Assembly: GCA_026702755.1 (NCBI GenBank)
Contig: JAPPBX010000080.1
Coordinates: 1-64,000, forward strand
Length of the DNA stretch: 64,000 nucleotides
Reading direction: 5' to 3'
Origin: Candidatus Poribacteria bacterium
GTDB lineage: Bacteria > Poribacteria > WGA-4E > WGA-3G
The position numbers were made by a program, and so were the translations under genes. Below the pieces are notes generated by a model that did not search any database, was not told the DNA's origin, and saw nothing but the letters and a program-made list of their open reading frames with translations. This document shows positions 1 through 8,312 of this stretch, in pieces; within the stretch, counting starts at the first letter, position 1; each line of letters starts with the position of its first letter.

Positions 1-39
1 TGAAGGATACCCAGTATCCTGACTTTTGGCAACTATTAT

Positions 40-1635
40 TTATGAAACACCCTCATTTAAATACAAGGAACTATAGCGAAACCCCTCTTTTAGGAGGTCC
101 CTTTTCTCCTTGAAACGACGATTGCCTAACTCTGAATTGCGTCCGGTAAGCGTGAGATTCCCAATGTCGTTACAATACAATTCATGCACTCTTTGATAAT
201 CGTCTCCTAAATCCTGTTCCCACTCGTTAGTGAGTGTCTGTGGCATTATATGCTCAATGGTATACTCCTTGAGATTAATAGGTTCCCTACGCTGACAATT
301 CTCCAGTTTTCGGAGCAGATAATCTAGACGGGAAAAGTTAGACATATCTTTACTCGTAAACACGCGCTTGAATTCCCTATTTCTCGGAAAACGTCTATGC
401 GCCTGCAATTCTAAGAAAGTCTCATTTAGATTCTCAAGATAATTGTTTTCATCATCCGTGTCCATTTCGGACAAAATATCGACAAATATATGGTTTAGAA
501 ATTTGTCGGACAGTCCACATACGGCGCGTCGGAAGATGTAACTCTCTATCAATCGCAAGGTTTCTATCACTTCTGATTTTTTAATTTTGTCGCTTACGTA
601 ATAGTCATAGACCTTAAGCAGAAATGGATAGGCAGTGTCTGCTTTGAGTTCATGTAGATCTGCCAAACACGCCTTTAGTTGCGTATCTTCTTCATCAAGC
701 ATTGCGATGTTACGGTAGTACTTTGAATAACGAGAAACTTCTTTGACGATTTCCTCTACCTCTAACTTGTCTGAAGATTGTCCTGTTTCAACATAGATTC
801 TAAAGTTCTTGTAAATATCACTCAGTTTCGGAATTTTCCGAGTTTTTAACGTTAGGTAATGCCTCATGAAACGCTTAAAGTGCTGATCCTCATTCCGAAA
901 ACGTTGCTCTATAGGATACCATAAATCGTTATACAATCTTGTTTGGGAATCAAGGTCTTTTCCCATCAGCAAATAGTTACGAATCTTGTCCGTTTCAGAA
1001 AGCTCAAGTCCCTTTGTGTTAAGCGTCTCAAAAATCAATTGCGGATTATCTTGAGCAGGTTCCAGCACAATACTGACAATCTCTAATCTTTCAATACCTC
1101 TATACACGATTTCAAGATTTGCTTTTTTGCATTGGGAATAAAAAAATCGGTAATTTTTTTCTAAGAGTGGAGCGTAAGGTGTAGGAAGTTCTCTATCTTC
1201 TTCCAAGAGGCAAATCAACGTTTCTTTATCGCTTTCAGTGAGAATCTGTTTGTAGCGTGCCTCTCCCATTTTATTGTCATTGAAAAGATAACGATTTGAT
1301 AATTCTTTTGGACTGATGCCAATATCAACGCCTTGCTCTTGAATAACTCTGCTGAGTGCCGAAATTAAAAGCGATAAGGTCGTCAATCGTTGTTGTCCAT
1401 CAATCACCAAAAATTCTTGGACGTCTCCAATGTTCTGAGGTTCTTCTGGATCCATGTAGACGATTGAGCCGAAAAAATGGGGTTTAGGTTCTGTGTTTCC
1501 GCCAATATATAGGACATCGTCCCAGAATAGCGAACACTGCTCTCTTTTCCATTCATACGTGCGTTGATAGATTGGAATTACAAATTGTCTGGCACCTTCT
1601 AAAAATGTCAAAATAGATGTTACCGTAGATTTCAT
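40..1635 (-). CDS. DUF262 / DUF1524 (GmrSD-like) restriction-type protein
   Basis: A 531-residue protein with two diagnostic parts. The N-terminal DUF262 (ParB/Srx-like nucleotide-binding) region carries IPIYQRTYEW near residue 20-29 and the DGQQR motif at 79-83. The C-terminal DUF1524 HNH-type nuclease region carries IEHIMPQ around 460-466, followed by the usual IGNLTL...N..LGN block. I chose the ATG at 1635 because AGGAGG lies just upstream; an upstream extension to 1725 has no ribosome site. Proteins with this architecture include GmrSD type IV restriction enzymes, BrxU and SspE-like phage-defence nucleases, so a role in cleaving modified or foreign DNA is likely but inferred. It sits alone at the window edge, with no methylase next to it. 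Confidence 0.88.
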   Translation of the reverse strand: MKSTVTSILTFLEGARQFVIPIYQRTYEWKREQCSLFWDDVLYIGGNTEPKPHFFGSIVYMDPEEPQNIGDVQEFLVIDGQQRLTTLSLLISALSRVIQEQGVDIGISPKELSNRYLFNDNKMGEARYKQILTESDKETLICLLEEDRELPTPYAPLLEKNYRFFYSQCKKANLEIVYRGIERLEIVSIVLEPAQDNPQLIFETLNTKGLELSETDKIRNYLLMGKDLDSQTRLYNDLWYPIEQRFRNEDQHFKRFMRHYLTLKTRKIPKLSDIYKNFRIYVETGQSSDKLEVEEIVKEVSRYSKYYRNIAMLDEEDTQLKACLADLHELKADTAYPFLLKVYDYYVSDKIKKSEVIETLRLIESYIFRRAVCGLSDKFLNHIFVDILSEMDTDDENNYLENLNETFLELQAHRRFPRNREFKRVFTSKDMSNFSRLDYLLRKLENCQRREPINLKEYTIEHIMPQTLTNEWEQDLGDDYQRVHELYCNDIGNLTLTGRNSELGNRRFKEKRDLLKEGFRYSSLYLNEGVS

Positions 1636-1833
1636 AGATCCTCCTTTTGTAAAAGCAGGCTGTTGCTCTGAGCCCTCGTACAACCTATAAAGCGAGGCTC
1701 CGAAAAAGAATTGAATTCGCTCCAATAGACTGCTTGGAGGCAGATAGGCAACAACAAGGCACGTTTAGTAAAACCTATCCGTGCGTTGAATCAGTGTGCG
1801 TGTTTCTGTTTACAGCTGATATTATTGTAAATT

Positions 1834-1968
1834 GCGGCCCGTAGGGGGCCGCGTCAAAAAACAGGTTCGCGATTGAGGTTCTTTTCATTTCAAGAAAGGA
1901 AATTCTGGTTGAATCTGACAAAGCCTCACGGTTTCAATCTCGCGATCAAGATTCTTTTTATTTCAAGA
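1834..1968. repeat. Hairpin plus imperfect direct repeat in spacer
   Basis: The 472-bp spacer between the DUF262 gene start and the tRNA holds no gene. It has a 7-bp GC stem-loop, GCGGCCC (1834-1840) pairing with GGGCCGC (1846-1852). It also has a 29-bp imperfect direct repeat at 1867-1895 and 1940-1968, both beginning TCGCGAT and ending ATTTCAAGA, with 25 of 29 positions matching by eye. The repeat resembles the AATCTCGATC hairpin at about 49.4 kb, so it may be a dispersed element. Function is unknown. Confidence 0.5.
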
Positions 1969-2033
1969 TAATCATAACAAATTAATAAGATAAAGTCAAA
2001 TATCAGTTTCCAATCGCAATCGCAAGAAAATGC

Positions 2034-2062
2034 TTGACTTTTTTGGTAATATATGTTATACT
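2034..2062 (+). promoter_or_regulatory. Strong sigma70-type promoter for the tRNA (and possibly tilS-hpt)
   Basis: TTGACT at 2034-2039 and TATACT at 2057-2062 are separated by 17 bp, close to consensus. The site lies about 45 bp before the tRNA. Transcription could read on into tilS, which begins 76 bp after the tRNA with no clear terminator between. Confidence 0.75.
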
Positions 2063-2107
2063 TAATGTAGATTTTAGGGCAAAGTTTGTAAGCCCATCCA
2101 GACACGC

Positions 2108-2181
2108 GCCGGTGTAGCTCAGTGGTTTAGAGCACACGACTCATAATCGTGCTGTCCGGAGTTCGAATCTCCGCACCGGCA
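2108..2181 (+). tRNA. tRNA with CAU anticodon (probably elongator Met, Ile2 not excluded)
   Basis: A complete cloverleaf can be drawn. The acceptor stem is GCCGGTG/CACCGGC and the D stem GCTC/GAGC. The anticodon stem CACGA/TCGTG encloses the loop CTCATAA (anticodon CAT), and the T stem CGGAG/CTCCG encloses TTCGAAT. The discriminator is A at 2181, and CCA is not encoded. Initiator identity is unlikely because positions 1 and 72 pair as G-C and the anticodon stem lacks the GGG/CCC signature. The acceptor and D arm look like elongator tRNA-Met, while the CGA/TCG part of the anticodon stem resembles tRNA-Ile2. The next gene is tilS, the enzyme that modifies C34 of tRNA-Ile(CAU), so identity deserves a check. 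Confidence 0.95.
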
Positions 2182-2257
2182 TTGCTCTTTTTGACACAAC
2201 TTGCAGCCCAGTTAATATTCCAACGGCATAATTTGCTGTCAAAAATAGGCACACCTC

Positions 2258-3745
2258 ATGAAAGCCGACTTCGTGCGACAGATGCACCGCTTCATTTTGC
2301 GGCACGCGATGATCGAAAATGGCGAAACGGTAATTGTTGCGGTCTCAGGCGGTGCGGATTCTCTCGCACTCCTATACGGTTTACATGCCTTACGTACCCA
2401 ACTCAATTGTCAACTTCATGTCGCGCATTTAAATCACTGTCTTCGTTCGGATGCGGATGCGGATGCGGACTTTGTGCAGCAACATGCAACGAACTTAGAA
2501 TTGCCGTGCACCATTGGACGTGCGGACGTTCCTCTTTTAATGAAGCAGTGGAAGCTTTCTGTAGAGGCAAGTGCGCGTAGGGCACGGTATCAATTTTATG
2601 AAGACATCTGTACACAAATTCGAGCGACCAAAGTCGCTTTGGGACACCATCGGGACGATACTGCCGAGACGGTTTTGATGAACCTCATCCGCGGGAGCGG
2701 AACCACTGGATTGAAAGGCATTGCCCCTGTTAGAGATGTCAAGTTTATTCGACCGCTCGCAGATTTTACCCGACAACAGATTGAGGCGTTTCTTACGTCC
2801 ATGGGGCTGGTGCAGCGACAGGATTCAACCAACACGGATACACGTTACCTTCGTAACCGTATCCGCCACGAATTGATCCCGCTACTTGAAAGGGACTATA
2901 ATCCGAACATCAAGACCGGATTAAGCCGTACGGCGGATGTGTTGGGCACTGAATCGGAATACCTTGATACGGTCGCGCGGGAGGCGTTTGAGGTGTGTCG
3001 GATACAAGATTCGACTGAAATTGAGACATCTATAAAGTCAGGAAGCGTTGTCTTAGACAGTGCGAAACTTCGGCAGTACCATATCGCGGTACAGAGACGG
3101 GTGCTGCGGCGGAGCTTCGCTGAGATGTCAGGGTACACGGGCGATCTCTATTTCACACACTGTGAAGCGATGCTAAGCATCGTCGAGGGAGAATCCCCCA
3201 ATACTGTGTTAGCACTTCCGAACGGCTTGCGATTCCGACGTGTGTATCAGTACCTTATCTTTGAGGCGAACGCGGGTTCCAGATCGCCGGTTCCCGCTGA
3301 GATGGAAAATTTTGCGTATCCACTCGCTGTTCCGGGTAAAGTGTCTATTACTCCTTTAAAAGCAGAAATCACCGTAGAACTGGGTAATATCCAATCTCGT
3401 GAAGCACCTACGTTACCAGACGGGAAATTTGAAGCAGTGTTCGATTATGAAAAGTTAAAGGAGATGTTTGCAAATCCATCTTTAGACACATTACCACTCA
3501 CGGTACGCAATCGACGGCAAGGTGATCGGTTTCGACCCTACGGTATGCAGGGAACGAAAAAGCTTAAGGATTTTTTGATGGACGCTAAGGTGCCTCGCTA
3601 TGAACGGGATAGCGTCCCACTACTCGTTTGTGGTGATGAAATGCTCTGGATCGTTGGTTATACCACCAGTGAACGGTTCAAGATTCATCCCGGTACGCAG
3701 CAATATCTTTATTTACGTTATGTCAGCAACGAAACCTCTCCCTGA
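2258..3745 (+). CDS. tilS: tRNA(Ile)-lysidine synthase
   Basis: A 495-residue cytosolic enzyme that adenylates C34 of tRNA-Ile(CAU) and replaces it with lysidine, switching the codon read from AUG to AUA. The N-type ATP pyrophosphatase PP-loop SGGADS is at residues 30-35, followed by HLNHCLRSD, the GHHRDDTAET block and NRIRHELIP, all typical of TilS. The C-terminal region has NRRQGDRFRPYGMQGTKKLKDF, the usual TilS substrate-binding domain. The length fits the longer two-domain form. The start is ATG at 2258 with only a weak AGG upstream. The 3' end overlaps hpt by 26 bp, implying translational coupling, and tilS-hpt adjacency is a widespread arrangement. Confidence 0.95.
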   Translation: MKADFVRQMHRFILRHAMIENGETVIVAVSGGADSLALLYGLHALRTQLNCQLHVAHLNHCLRSDADADADFVQQHATNLELPCTIGRADVPLLMKQWKLSVEASARRARYQFYEDICTQIRATKVALGHHRDDTAETVLMNLIRGSGTTGLKGIAPVRDVKFIRPLADFTRQQIEAFLTSMGLVQRQDSTNTDTRYLRNRIRHELIPLLERDYNPNIKTGLSRTADVLGTESEYLDTVAREAFEVCRIQDSTEIETSIKSGSVVLDSAKLRQYHIAVQRRVLRRSFAEMSGYTGDLYFTHCEAMLSIVEGESPNTVLALPNGLRFRRVYQYLIFEANAGSRSPVPAEMENFAYPLAVPGKVSITPLKAEITVELGNIQSREAPTLPDGKFEAVFDYEKLKEMFANPSLDTLPLTVRNRRQGDRFRPYGMQGTKKLKDFLMDAKVPRYERDSVPLLVCGDEMLWIVGYTTSERFKIHPGTQQYLYLRYVSNETSP

Positions 3746-4283
3746 ATCTGTTCTTATATCCGAATCCCGCCTCCAGAGCCGAATTCAGGAACTTGGTGCT
3801 CAGATATTTACCGATTACGAGAACCAAGAACTGGTCTTACTTGGTGTACTTAGGGGAAGTGTTCTGTTTTTCGCAGACCTTGCGCGTGCCATCTTTAGGG
3901 CGCAACTTGCGGATCAAGGAAGAGAAGTCGCACTTCGCTTTGAATTTGTGCAACTTGTGAGTTACCACAATAGCACAAAACCATCAGCAGTTCAACTTAT
4001 TCGTGGTGGTAGTGATTACCTTAAACAACGGCACATCCTGATTGTGGAGGACATTATTGATACAGGACGGACTTTGGAGTTTCTACATGAACATCTCAAG
4101 CCGTTGAATCCGAAGACTGTTAAGGTTTGCACACTGCTTGATAAGCCTGTTCAACGTCAAGTATCCGTTGCTGTCGATTATATTGGCTTTGAAATTCCGG
4201 ATGCTTTCGTTGTTGGATATGGACTTGACTATGCGCAACAGTATCGGAATTTACCCTACATTGCTGTTTTGGAGTCAACCTAA
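3720..4283 (+). CDS. hpt: Hypoxanthine phosphoribosyltransferase
   Basis: A 187-residue purine salvage enzyme that converts hypoxanthine or guanine plus PRPP to IMP or GMP. The PRPP-binding signature VEDIIDTGRT is at residues 109-118, the LGVLRGSVLFFADL loop at about 41-54, and the C-terminal DFVVGYGLDY-like motif reads DAFVVGYGLDYAQQYRNLP. I chose the ATG at 3720, inside the tilS 3' end, because it gives the normal family length of about 180 residues; the frame stays open further upstream within tilS. It is coupled to tilS as in many bacteria. Confidence 0.95.
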   Translation: MSATKPLPESVLISESRLQSRIQELGAQIFTDYENQELVLLGVLRGSVLFFADLARAIFRAQLADQGREVALRFEFVQLVSYHNSTKPSAVQLIRGGSDYLKQRHILIVEDIIDTGRTLEFLHEHLKPLNPKTVKVCTLLDKPVQRQVSVAVDYIGFEIPDAFVVGYGLDYAQQYRNLPYIAVLEST

Positions 4284-4303
4284 ATGCCTTTTGGAGCGTT
4301 GAA

Positions 4304-4320
4304 GCTATACAGTGTATAGC
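4304..4320 (+). terminator. Possible hairpin terminator after hpt
   Basis: GCTATAC (4304-4310) pairs perfectly with GTATAGC (4314-4320) across a 3-nt loop, 21 bp after the hpt stop. No clear T-run follows, so rho-independent termination is only a possibility. Confidence 0.35.
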
Positions 4321-4349
4321 ATTCAAGATAAAAAAACCTGGATTTTTTA

Positions 4350-4378
4350 TTGACAATAAATTATACATTTGATAAAAT
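4350..4378 (+). promoter_or_regulatory. Promoter for the diheme cytochrome gene
   Basis: TTGACA (4350-4355), then 17 bp, then TAAAAT (4373-4378), about 32 bp before the ATG at 4410. Confidence 0.65.
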
Positions 4379-4409
4379 ACTTAGAATATACATCAAAAGG
4401 AGATTCATA

Positions 4410-5201
4410 ATGCGTAAATTTGTTTCGTTTTCCCTTTGCAGCGTTTTGATTATAGGATTTATCCTTCTGGCATACGCCCAAATGTCACAAATGTCGGACA
4501 AAGCGAAGCTGGGACGCGAACTTTTCCACGATCCAACTTTCAAAGGAACAATTAAACCAGGTCCATCCAGATCAGGTTACGCGACTGGGCTTTCCTGTGC
4601 GAACTGCCACGCCGATTTTGACGACAAAGCAAACCCAGACGGTCTGATTCGTGCAGGGCACAGCGTTGTCGGTGTTCCACACCGCGGAGAAGCTAAAGGC
4701 GGGATGATCAAAGGCGCAGATTTCGCACGCGCAGCGGGTGGCGGCGGGTTCTGTTATGAGCATTTCTTACAGCGGGTCGCACACGATAAAGTGAATCCTA
4801 CCGCGATTCCAGCAGAACATGCTGAAGCACTCATGGCTTATTTTGAATTTATCTCTGGGGACAACAAAGGTCCCGAGTTTGAAATTGCGATGCTGGATGA
4901 AACTGCGAAAAAGGCAGCGGGTGAGAAACTCGCCGCTATGAGTGGCGATGCGCAAAAGGGATGGGAACTTTTTGGGCGCGCTTGTGTTGTGTGCCATCCA
5001 ACCCCTTACAAAGCTGGCATCGGGTCGCAAGTTATCCGTTCCAGAGCTCCTCGCAATATTGACGCAGCGATAGAACGTTGGGCTATTAAAATTCGCGGTG
5101 GTGGCTCTCTTATGCCATTCTATGCCCCCGATATCCTTAGTGATCAGGACATCGCGGACATTCTCGCGTTCCTGCGTCAAGAATTAGAAAACATAAAATA
5201 A
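4410..5201 (+). CDS. Secreted diheme cytochrome c
   Basis: A 263-residue periplasmic electron carrier. A signal peptide covers residues 1-23 (a Lys/Arg start, hydrophobic SVLIIGFILL, then AYA). Heme attachment sites are CANCH at 63-67 and CVVCH at 192-196. LMPF at about 234-237 offers a likely distal Met ligand for the second heme. The fold looks like two fused cytochrome-c domains, with resemblance to the MauG/cytochrome-peroxidase superfamily in the N-terminal half (LGRELFHDPTF), but it is shorter than true MauG or CcpA proteins. The ATG at 4410 follows AAAGGAG, and a promoter precedes it. It stands alone in a single-gene unit ending in a hairpin. Its redox partner is not evident. Confidence 0.88.
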   Translation: MRKFVSFSLCSVLIIGFILLAYAQMSQMSDKAKLGRELFHDPTFKGTIKPGPSRSGYATGLSCANCHADFDDKANPDGLIRAGHSVVGVPHRGEAKGGMIKGADFARAAGGGGFCYEHFLQRVAHDKVNPTAIPAEHAEALMAYFEFISGDNKGPEFEIAMLDETAKKAAGEKLAAMSGDAQKGWELFGRACVVCHPTPYKAGIGSQVIRSRAPRNIDAAIERWAIKIRGGGSLMPFYAPDILSDQDIADILAFLRQELENIK

Positions 5202-5213
5202 TAATCAAATGTT

Positions 5214-5240
5214 TAGGCTGGGAAAATTCATCTCAGCCTA
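5214..5240 (+). terminator. Terminator-like hairpin after cytochrome gene
   Basis: TAGGCTG (5214-5220) pairs with CAGCCTA (5234-5240), with inner GA/TC pairing possible. It starts 13 bp after the stop codon and is followed by a T-containing but not uniform stretch. Confidence 0.5.
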
Positions 5241-5380
5241 ATACCCTATTTCTAAACCTACTTGATTGTTTGTAACCAAACTCTCTTCTTATCCGTTTCT
5301 GTTAGTGGAAATAGATGTTCTATTGGGCATGCCCCGTATAAGTGTTTTTACTGACCTGAATATGAAGAGAGGATGGTACC

Positions 5381-5911
5381 ATGAGAGTATATCGATTCCT
5401 TGGAGTGTTTTTTTATATTCTCGTAGTGGGTTTCGTATTAAGTTTCGCGAGTTGCGGTGGTAGCAACCTAAACAATCCTGTGTCCGAGACAGATACAACG
5501 GCAACGGATAGTGAAGCCACTGGTGATATCATTGAACTTACAGAAAACCCAGATGCTGCGGAGACGACGGAGCAAGTTACCGATCTTGACGTAAAGATCA
5601 CCGTTACAAAGAAAACGGTGGAACCTGGCGAAGAGGTGGAACTGACTGCTTCGGTGAAAGGGGTTAGAGGTACCAGTGTCACGTTAAACTGGCTGAATAT
5701 TACCCAGTTTGGGGTGCTTTCCAATTCTAACGAAAATTCAGTTACTTGGACTGCCCCACAGACGCTAAATGGAGAGAGCGTTCAAGTTGAAGTTATTCAA
5801 CTTGTTGTAACCGTAATTAGCGAGGTTGTTTCGGTCGGAGCCTCTGGAATTGATACCGATACCCAAATTTTTTCGGAAACAAAAACGGTTTTGCTAACCG
5901 TTAGAGATTAG
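5381..5911 (+). CDS. Lipoprotein with one Ig-like domain
   Basis: A 176-residue predicted lipoprotein. A hydrophobic signal is followed by the lipobox LSFASC with the lipidated Cys at residue 25. A Thr/Glu/Asp-rich linker (about 30-65) leads into one beta-rich domain (about 70-176). That domain starts with KITVTKKTVEPGEEVELTAS and contains LNW and VTWTAP, typical of Ig-like or PKD-type surface modules. GAGAGGATGG lies before the ATG. It precedes two cell-wall enzymes on the same strand and may share an envelope role with them. No enzymatic motif is visible, so the exact function is unknown. Confidence 0.75.
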   Translation: MRVYRFLGVFFYILVVGFVLSFASCGGSNLNNPVSETDTTATDSEATGDIIELTENPDAAETTEQVTDLDVKITVTKKTVEPGEEVELTASVKGVRGTSVTLNWLNITQFGVLSNSNENSVTWTAPQTLNGESVQVEVIQLVVTVISEVVSVGASGIDTDTQIFSETKTVLLTVRD

Positions 5912-6004
5912 TTTGTAAAAGTTAATTCTGTCCTGAAAGTGGTGTTCGCTTTGCTTGGCATGCTGGTAGAATTTACTTTTGCTTATATTGTCTTAGGGTA
6001 TCAA

Positions 6005-6793
6005 ATGAAGAGGAAGTTAATTCATATTTCTATAGCTGTTGTGTTTGTGGTAGCGTTCTCTGGAATGAGACTTGATGCTGGTGGGCACCAGCATCTGGTG
6101 AAAAAAGGAGATACGTTGTGGGGCATTTCTCGGAAATATAAAGTCCCACTCAAATCGATTATCCAAGCGAATAGCATTCAGCCAACAGAATCGTTGCAAA
6201 TCGGGAAAAAGCTGCTGATTCCTGGAGCCCCTGTCCCTGTTGAGGGAACTTGGTACCGAGTAAAAGCAGGAGATACGTTGTGGAGTATCGCACGTCGCCA
6301 TAACGTTGAATCACGGGACCTTCAGAGAATCAACGGTATCTCTTCACCTCGCAGCCTCCAGATTGGCACAAGAATTCGCATTCGACAGGATGGCAGTCCC
6401 AGTTTTGGAAAGCCCCTTCGGGTACCTTTGGTTGTTACTTCAAGATACGGGTACCGTCCTCACCCTGTAACGGGCAGATACCAGTTTCATGAAGGTATAG
6501 ATTTCCGTGCTGCTACAGGGACGCGTGTTTATGCTTCTAAAGCTGGCAGAGTTATCGCTGCCGGTCGACGGGGTGGATACGGTAAAATTGTAGGCATTGA
6601 ACACGATGACGATTTTACCACGTGGTATGGACATTTATCTCGTATTCGGGTGAAGAAGGGTCAAACCGTCTCCAAGGGGCAAGTAATTGGTCTTTCCGGG
6701 AATACAGGTGTTTCAACAGGACCCCATTTACATTTTGAAATTAGGTACAAAGGCAGAAGTGAAAAACCAACTAAATACCTTATTATACCGTAA
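6005..6793 (+). CDS. LysM / M23 peptidoglycan endopeptidase
   Basis: A 262-residue exported cell-wall hydrolase or hydrolase activator. A signal sequence (1-25) precedes two LysM repeats at about 28-73 and 84-127, each opening with KGDTLW or AGDTLW. The C-terminal M23 (LytM) domain has its zinc ligands intact: H162 and D166 in FHEGIDF, and H243 in GPHLHFE, with H241 and H210 as likely catalytic His residues. It is therefore probably an active zinc endopeptidase that cuts peptide cross-links, rather than a degenerate EnvC/NlpD activator. I prefer the ATG at 6005; an earlier in-frame start at 5939 would add a second hydrophobic stretch. The 3' end overlaps the next gene by about 35 bp. Confidence 0.9.
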   Translation: MKRKLIHISIAVVFVVAFSGMRLDAGGHQHLVKKGDTLWGISRKYKVPLKSIIQANSIQPTESLQIGKKLLIPGAPVPVEGTWYRVKAGDTLWSIARRHNVESRDLQRINGISSPRSLQIGTRIRIRQDGSPSFGKPLRVPLVVTSRYGYRPHPVTGRYQFHEGIDFRAATGTRVYASKAGRVIAAGRRGGYGKIVGIEHDDDFTTWYGHLSRIRVKKGQTVSKGQVIGLSGNTGVSTGPHLHFEIRYKGRSEKPTKYLIIP

Positions 6794-8267
6794 ACGGGGC
6801 TGGCTCCTCATAGCGACTGTTCTTCTTTTAATAGCGTATCTCCTGAGTCAAACAAACACATTATCAAATCCACCCAATCTAAGACCTGAGGTCGGAACGC
6901 GTGGACTTGGACTGAGCGGCGCGTTTATCAGCAGTGCCGATGATGCAACAAGTCCACTCTGGAATCCTGCTGGGCTTGCAATGCTGCAACGCGGAAATCT
7001 CATCTATGACCTGTCCCAAGGTGCAGTTTCTCTCGCGTATCCTATTAAACCGATCGGAACATTCGGTATAAATTTCTTGGATTTAAATAGCAACGACCGA
7101 TTTCTCGTGGAGCACACCGCGAACCCGATTGGTAGTTTTGAACTTGGTAACAATCAAGCACTGTTTTCTTATGCAAGGAAATTCGGGACTTTACAACTCG
7201 GTGCAAGCACAGGCTATAGTCGTGCCCCGTATCACGGTAGCCTCTGGGCACAAAATTATGATGTCGGTGTGGTAACAGATGTTAATTCCTACCTTACCCT
7301 TGGCATCCGGTTCCGCGATATTTCTGGTGTGACCATCCGCCACCAAAATGGGCAGGTTTTACAAACTTTCGACCAGCAGCTTGCGTTCGGTGCAGTCCTA
7401 ACTCCCCATCCAATTATTCGATGGCATAATCGCTTTGATATTACCACACCCGGTTTCGGAACCAGTGTAGAAGTCGGGAATGAGTCAATTATGGCTCGGT
7501 TCGGTTCAGCGTTCTCCTTTACCGACAAAACCCTCCCGCAGTCTTGGAGCATCGGGTTCTCACTTAACCAATTGGGAAAACAGTTCCATTACACCTATCT
7601 CAATCACGGTGATTTTGACCGTAAACATCTCGCTTCAGTAGGAATGTATTTTGGCGGAGAGCACTCTATTTCACAGAGATCGAATGATGGAACGCAGTTT
7701 ACCTCACAGAAACCTCAGATTACAGACGGTTTAACGACACAACCACCAGTAACGGAATCAGAAGTTCAAACACGACAATCAAAGCAGACAGATTCCGTAT
7801 ACAAGAGCGTCCAAATCTCAAAAGAATATGATATTGATGTCGAACTCATGCTTTCCATCATTCACACTGAGTCCAACTTTAACCCGCTCGCTGTGTCGAA
7901 GAATGGAGCAGCAGGGTTGATGCAGCTAATGCCTGCTGCCGCAAGAGAACTTGGACTCAAGGTGCCACGGTACGAAAATAAACGCAAGCCGAATTTTGAT
8001 CCGAACATAGATGAACGGTTTGACCCACACAAAAACTTGCACGCTGGTTTAACTTATTTCAAGAGGCTGTATAAAAAACATTTGAATAATTTGACTTTGG
8101 CACTCGGCGCGTATAACGTCGGTCCCGGTAAGGTGAGGATACGCGGTCCCCTTATCAGCAGAGGTAAAAGATATGCGAATAAGGTCATTAATCGTTCCCA
8201 AATGTACCGAGATAATGAGACACAAATGAAAGTTGATCTTAAGCGGTTAGAAGCGGTCCTTGATTAA
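6759..8267 (+). CDS. Fusion of outer-membrane barrel-like domain with SLT lytic transglycosylase
   Basis: About 502 residues. After an N-terminal hydrophobic signal (about residues 10-30), residues 40-305 resemble PorV/UPF0164-type outer-membrane proteins. They open with RGLGLSGAFISSADDATSPLWNPAGLA and continue with alternating beta strands such as GIRFRDISG and WSIGFSLNQLG. A low-complexity linker (about 305-345) leads to a C-terminal SLT domain with the catalytic Glu at about 371 in SIIHTESNFNP, followed by GAAGLMQLMPAAA and LALGAYNVGPGKV. SLT enzymes cut glycan strands between MurNAc and GlcNAc. I chose the GTG at 6759, preceded by AAAGG-like sequence, but the frame is open to 6687. Overlap with the M23 gene suggests a coupled wall-remodelling pair. 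The fusion is unusual. Confidence 0.75.
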   Translation: MKNQLNTLLYRKRGWLLIATVLLLIAYLLSQTNTLSNPPNLRPEVGTRGLGLSGAFISSADDATSPLWNPAGLAMLQRGNLIYDLSQGAVSLAYPIKPIGTFGINFLDLNSNDRFLVEHTANPIGSFELGNNQALFSYARKFGTLQLGASTGYSRAPYHGSLWAQNYDVGVVTDVNSYLTLGIRFRDISGVTIRHQNGQVLQTFDQQLAFGAVLTPHPIIRWHNRFDITTPGFGTSVEVGNESIMARFGSAFSFTDKTLPQSWSIGFSLNQLGKQFHYTYLNHGDFDRKHLASVGMYFGGEHSISQRSNDGTQFTSQKPQITDGLTTQPPVTESEVQTRQSKQTDSVYKSVQISKEYDIDVELMLSIIHTESNFNPLAVSKNGAAGLMQLMPAAARELGLKVPRYENKRKPNFDPNIDERFDPHKNLHAGLTYFKRLYKKHLNNLTLALGAYNVGPGKVRIRGPLISRGKRYANKVINRSQMYRDNETQMKVDLKRLEAVLD

Positions 8268-8312
8268 ACGGAGGGTGCTTGCAAGACGCACCGTCAGCTG
8301 CAGGGGGATAAC

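Noticed and set aside
4-20. Short hairpin AGGATAC/GTATCCT at the left window edge as a terminator of the DUF262 gene
   Set aside because: The stem is only 7 bp and AT-rich and has no T-run on the minus strand. It could arise by chance.
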